From Rhizobacter sp. SG703 (lineage in GTDB: Bacteria > Pseudomonadota > Gammaproteobacteria > Burkholderiales > Burkholderiaceae_C): DNA of 64,000 nt. Positions 60,420 through 64,000 of the stretch are shown here, one piece after another. Within the stretch, counting starts at the first letter, position 1. Every line of letters begins with the position of its first letter. A program made the translations under genes and the position numbers. Below the pieces are notes generated by a model that was not told where the DNA came from, searched no databases, and saw only the letters and a list, made by a program, of their open reading frames with translations. The stretch is from contig NZ_JAAZQK010000005.1 of the NCBI RefSeq assembly GCF_012275445.1, positions 124,001-188,000 of the forward strand, given 5' to 3'.

Positions 60420-63400
60420 ATGAACATCAACGTCTCCGCCTGGTCGATCCGCAACCCGATCCCCGCGGTGCTGCTCTTCATCCTGCTGACCCTGCTCGGG
60501 CTGTACAGCTTCAAGAGCATGAAGGTGCAGAACTTCCCGGACATCGAGCTGCCGACGGTCACGATCTCGGCCGCGCTGCCGGGTGCGTCGCCGTCGCAGC
60601 TCGAGACCGACGTCGCGCGCAAGATCGAGAACTCGGTCGCGACGCTGCAGGGCCTGAAGCACGTCTACACCTCGGTGACCGACGGCCTGGTCACGATCAC
60701 CGGCGAGTTCCGGCTCGAGAAGCCGGTGCAGGAGGCGGTCGACGACATGCGCGCCGCCGTCTCGCGGGTGCGCGCCGACCTGCCGGCCGACCTGCGCGAC
60801 CCGGTGGTCACGAAGATGGAGCTGTCGGGCTCGCCGATCCTGACCTACACCGTCGCGTCGGACCGGCTCGACGAGGAATCGCTGTCGTGGTTCGTCGACA
60901 ACACGGTGGGCAAGCAGATGCTCAGCGTGCGCGGCGTCGGTGCCGTCGCGCGGGTCGGCGGCGTCACGCGCGAGGTGCGCGTCGAGCTCGACCCGGCCAG
61001 GCTGCTGGCGCTGAACGCGACCGCGGCCGACATCTCGCACCAGCTCAGCAAGATCCAGCAGGAAGCCTCGGGCGGCCGCACCGATGTCGGCGGCGCCGAG
61101 CAGTCGGTGCGCACCATCGCGACCGTGCGCTCGGCCGAAGAGCTCGCGAAGATGGAGATCTCGCTGGCCGACGGCCGGCGGCTGCGGCTGGAGCAGGTCG
61201 CGCGCGTCAGCGACACGGTGGCCGAGCAGCGCTCGACCGCGCTCCTGAACGGCAAGCCGGTGGTCGGCTTCGAGATCACGCGCACCCGCGGCGCCGGCGA
61301 GACCGAGGTGGCGGCCGGCGTGCGCGCCGAGATCGAGGCGATGAAGGCGGCCCACCCCGAGGTGAAGTTCGAGGAGGCCTTCAACTTCGTCGACAACGTG
61401 CAGGAGGACTTCGACAGCTCGATGGCGATGCTGTACGAAGGTGCCGCGCTGGCGGTGCTGGTGGTGTGGCTGTTCCTGCGCAACTGGCGCGCGACGCTGG
61501 TGTCGGCGCTCGCGCTGCCGCTGTCGGTGATCCCGGCCTTCGCGTTCATGGCGCTGGCCGGCTTCACGCTGAACGGCGTGACGCTGCTGTCGCTGTCTCT
61601 GGTGGTCGGCATCCTGGTCGACGATGCGATCGTCGAGATCGAGAACATCATGCGGCACCTGCGCATGGGCAAGACGCCGATGCAGGCGGCGATGGAGGCG
61701 GCCGACGAAATCGGCCTGGCGGTGATCGCGACCACCTTCACGCTGATCGCGGTGTTCCTGCCGACGGCCTTCATGAGCGGCGTGGTCGGCCGCTTCTTCG
61801 TGCAGTTCGGCTGGACCGCGGCGATCGCGGTGTTCATGTCGCTGGTGGTCGCGCGCATGCTGACGCCGATGATGGCCGCGTACCTGCTGAAGCCGCCGAA
61901 GGGCGATCACCACGAAGGCCGCTGGATCGACGTCTACATGCGCTGGGTCACCGCCGCGCTGCACCACCGGGTGATCACGACGGTTGCGGTGGTGGTGTTC
62001 TTCGTCGGCTCGATCTTCCTCGCCGCCATCCTCGAGAAGGGCTTCATCCCGCCGGACGACCTGTCGAAGTCGCAGGTCTCGATCTCGCTGCCGCCGGGCG
62101 CGACCTTCGCACAGACGCTGGCGGTGGCCGAGCAGGCGCGCGAGATCGTGCAGAAGAATCAGTACGTGAAGCTGGTCTACACCGCGGTCGGCGGCGGCAA
62201 CACCGGTGCCGATCCGTTCGCCGGCGCCGGCGCCGCCGAGGTGCGCAAGGCCTCGCTCAGCATCAACCTGACCGAGCGCGGCCACCGGCCGAAGAAGCAG
62301 GTGATCGAGCAGCAGCTGCGCGACGCGCTGGCCGGGCTGCCGGGCGCGCGGGTCGCGGTCGGCTTCGGCGGCTCGGGCGAGAAGTACGTGGTGGTGCTGG
62401 CCGGCGAGGACGGCGACGTGCTGCTCGCGCATTCGAAGCAGGTCGAGCGCGAGCTGCGCACGATCCCCGGCATCGGCGCGGTCACGTCCACGTCGAGCTT
62501 GGTGCGCCCGGAGCTGATCGTGCGGCCCGACTTCGCGCGCGCGGCCGACCTGGGCGTCACGTCGGCGGCGATCGCCGACACGCTGCGCATCGCGACCGCC
62601 GGCGACTACGACCAGAGCCTGCCGAAGCTGAACCTGTCGCAGCGCCAGGTGCCGATCGTCGTCAAGCTGGCGGCCGATGCGCGCACCGACCTGGAGCTGC
62701 TGTCGCGGCTCGCGGTGCCGGGCGCGAAGGGGCCGGTGATGCTGGCCAACGTCGCGACGCTGTCGATCGACAGCGGCCCGGCGCAGATCGCGCGCTTCGA
62801 CCGCAAGCGCAACATCAACTTCGAGATCGAGCTGAACGGCCAGTCGCTGGAGCATGTGCAGAGCACCGCCGAGCAGCTGCCCAGCCTGCGCAGCCTGCCG
62901 GCCGGCGTGTCGCTGGCCGGTGTCGGCGATGCCGAGGCGATGCAGGAGCTGTTCTCCGGCTTCGGCCTCGCGATGCTGACCGGCGTGCTGTGCATCTACA
63001 TCGTGCTGGTGCTGCTGTTCCACGACTTCGTGCAGCCGGTCACCATCCTCGCGGCGCTGGTGCTGTCGGTGCCGGGCGCGTTCCTCGCGCTGTTCGTCAC
63101 GCACACCGCGTTGTCGATGCCGTCGATGATCGGCCTGATCATGCTGATGGGCATCGCGACCAAGAACTCGATCCTGCTGGTCGAGTACGCGATCATGGCG
63201 CGCCGCGAGCACGGGCTGTCGCGCTGGGACGCGGTGCTCGATGCCTGCCACAAGCGGGCCCGCCCGATCGTGATGACGACGATCGCGATGGGCGCCGGCA
63301 TGTTGCCGATCGCGTTGGGCATCGGCGTCGATTCGAGCTTCCGCGCGCCGATGGCGATCGTCGTGATCGGCGGGCTGATCACGTCGACCTTCCTGAGCCT

Positions 63401-63518
63401 GCTGGTGATCCCGGTGCTGTTCACCTTCGTCGACGACGTGGTGCAGTGGACGTCGGGCAAGTTCCGGCGCCCGCACCACGCGAGCGGCGACGCGCCGCCC
63501 GCGGTGGTCGCGAAGTAG
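60420..63518 (+). CDS. RND multidrug efflux pump
   Basis: Encodes 1032 residues, standard for HAE-type RND pumps. Proton-relay residues are visible: the two Asp in SLVVGILVDDAIVEIEN (TM4) and Lys in MGIATKNSILLVEYA (TM10). Twelve membrane segments and two large periplasmic loops are expected. ATG 60420 follows a short gap after the adaptor. Substrates unknown; the sequence is nearer to MdtB/OqxB-like pumps than to heavy-metal pumps, as it lacks their metal motifs. Confidence 0.94.
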   Translation: MNINVSAWSIRNPIPAVLLFILLTLLGLYSFKSMKVQNFPDIELPTVTISAALPGASPSQLETDVARKIENSVATLQGLKHVYTSVTDGLVTITGEFRLEKPVQEAVDDMRAAVSRVRADLPADLRDPVVTKMELSGSPILTYTVASDRLDEESLSWFVDNTVGKQMLSVRGVGAVARVGGVTREVRVELDPARLLALNATAADISHQLSKIQQEASGGRTDVGGAEQSVRTIATVRSAEELAKMEISLADGRRLRLEQVARVSDTVAEQRSTALLNGKPVVGFEITRTRGAGETEVAAGVRAEIEAMKAAHPEVKFEEAFNFVDNVQEDFDSSMAMLYEGAALAVLVVWLFLRNWRATLVSALALPLSVIPAFAFMALAGFTLNGVTLLSLSLVVGILVDDAIVEIENIMRHLRMGKTPMQAAMEAADEIGLAVIATTFTLIAVFLPTAFMSGVVGRFFVQFGWTAAIAVFMSLVVARMLTPMMAAYLLKPPKGDHHEGRWIDVYMRWVTAALHHRVITTVAVVVFFVGSIFLAAILEKGFIPPDDLSKSQVSISLPPGATFAQTLAVAEQAREIVQKNQYVKLVYTAVGGGNTGADPFAGAGAAEVRKASLSINLTERGHRPKKQVIEQQLRDALAGLPGARVAVGFGGSGEKYVVVLAGEDGDVLLAHSKQVERELRTIPGIGAVTSTSSLVRPELIVRPDFARAADLGVTSAAIADTLRIATAGDYDQSLPKLNLSQRQVPIVVKLAADARTDLELLSRLAVPGAKGPVMLANVATLSIDSGPAQIARFDRKRNINFEIELNGQSLEHVQSTAEQLPSLRSLPAGVSLAGVGDAEAMQELFSGFGLAMLTGVLCIYIVLVLLFHDFVQPVTILAALVLSVPGAFLALFVTHTALSMPSMIGLIMLMGIATKNSILLVEYAIMARREHGLSRWDAVLDACHKRARPIVMTTIAMGAGMLPIALGIGVDSSFRAPMAIVVIGGLITSTFLSLLVIPVLFTFVDDVVQWTSGKFRRPHHASGDAPPAVVAK

Positions 63519-63565
63519 CCCTTCGGGCCGGTGCGGCGCACCGGCCCGGTACACTGCCGCCTTCC

Positions 63566-63925
63566 ATGATCTCCCGCGGCCTCGTCCTCGTCCTGACGCT
63601 CTTCCTGCTGGCAGCCGGCCTGATGGCCCGCCCGCAGGCGAGCACGGTGCCGTCCTCGGCACAGGCCGTGGCGGCGATCGACGATGCGTCGACCGAGGAC
63701 CGCAATCCCCAGGACCGAGACAGCCCGGAGCATGAGCTCGACGACCGCATCCAGTCGGCCGGCGAAACCGTCGCCGACGTGCAAGACCTGCTGACCGGCA
63801 CGCTGCCGGTGCCGGACCCCGGCTTCTCGCTGGCCCGGCCGCACCGGCACGCCGAACCCGCGCGCCAGCCGCCCTGGCTGGACGGCCTGCGCCGCCCGCC
63901 GAAGGCGCCCGCCCTGCGCGCCTGA
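63566..63925 (+). CDS. Small exported hypothetical protein
   Basis: Encodes 119 residues. Signal-like N-terminus (about 5-21, ISRGLVLVLTLFLLAAGLM), then an acidic middle (DDASTEDRNPQDRDSPEHELDD) and a Pro/Arg-rich end. Not recognised. It starts 47 bp after the RND gene and may be an independent gene; the composition is unusual for a folded domain. Confidence 0.55.
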   Translation: MISRGLVLVLTLFLLAAGLMARPQASTVPSSAQAVAAIDDASTEDRNPQDRDSPEHELDDRIQSAGETVADVQDLLTGTLPVPDPGFSLARPHRHAEPARQPPWLDGLRRPPKAPALRA

Positions 63926-64000
63926 GAACCCTGCCGCGGCGCGTCCGCGGCCTGCGGTTCCGTCTCGATCCCCGCTCGTCTTCGCCCCCGTGCGTCCGCG

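Noticed and set aside
60207-63662. Very long open frame on the minus strand opposite the RND pump
   Set aside because: Arg/His/Ala-rich shadow without domain motifs; the RND gene on the plus strand has clear family sequence. The same applies to most antisense frames here.

Overview
The window looks like chromosomal DNA of a high-G+C betaproteobacterium of the order Burkholderiales (Rubrivivax/Leptothrix/Roseateles-like; genus not resolved). Support comes from the gene neighbourhoods (oxyR-dps; prkA-yeaH-spoVR; mnmG-rsmG-LysE-parA-argC-parB with three parS sites; a Bug-type solute-binding protein) and from intergenic palindromes of a type common in Comamonadaceae and relatives. Genes are dense, often joined by 4-nt ATGA overlaps, and almost every antisense frame is open because of the base composition. 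I see no tRNA, rRNA, CRISPR array, insertion sequence or prophage.

Layout. 1-6.5 kb: the end of oxyR, dps, a DJ-1/PfpI protein, and the convergent stress operon prkA-yeaH-spoVR. 6.9-13.9 kb: chromosome partition and tRNA/rRNA modification genes (parB, parA, rsmG, mnmG) with argC, a hydrolase and a LysE exporter among them, and parS-like sites at 10890, 12021 and 13609; this suggests the replication origin is not far away. 14-17.2 kb: a Bug-family binding protein and a membrane diguanylate cyclase. 17.2-18.6 kb: a visibly less G+C-rich patch with a LuxR-type regulator, a 52-residue peptide gene with a double-glycine-type leader, one lux-box-like site in front of the peptide gene and three overlapping ones in front of luxR. 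No luxI is present. 18.6-28.8 kb: housekeeping and accessory genes (GNAT, ABC-2 exporter, TAP-like hydrolase, glutaredoxin, GST, thioredoxin-like lipoprotein, PD-(D/E)XK-like protein, pabB, UbiC-like lyase). 28.8-34 kb: a coupled operon of a phosphoesterase lipoprotein, a di-haem peroxidase, a small lipoprotein and a prolyl 4-hydroxylase. 34.3-38 kb: fadH and a phospholipase-D lipoprotein. 38-47.4 kb: the five-gene yfaA-T-S-Q-P alpha-2-macroglobulin operon. 47.4-51.3 kb: a D-amino-acid/acidic amino-acid catabolic cluster. 51.5-54.8 kb: DUF427 protein, diguanylate cyclase and a WYL regulator. 55-64 kb: an HNH-like protein divergent from the WYL gene across two mirror-image operators, a membrane protein/XRE pair, and a TetR-controlled RND efflux operon.

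The most promising unexplained systems are (1) the LuxR/peptide locus, which looks like a quorum-sensing-controlled secreted-peptide system; (2) the yfa operon, whose members show features of an NlpC/P60-like enzyme, a PBP-like plus SpoIID plus HEXXH protein, and a thioester-bearing macroglobulin, suggesting a combined cell-wall and protease-defence machine in the envelope; and (3) the WYL regulator facing an HNH-like gene across paired inverted operators, a layout seen in antiphage loci. All functions are read from sequence motifs and remembered family features; no database search was run.
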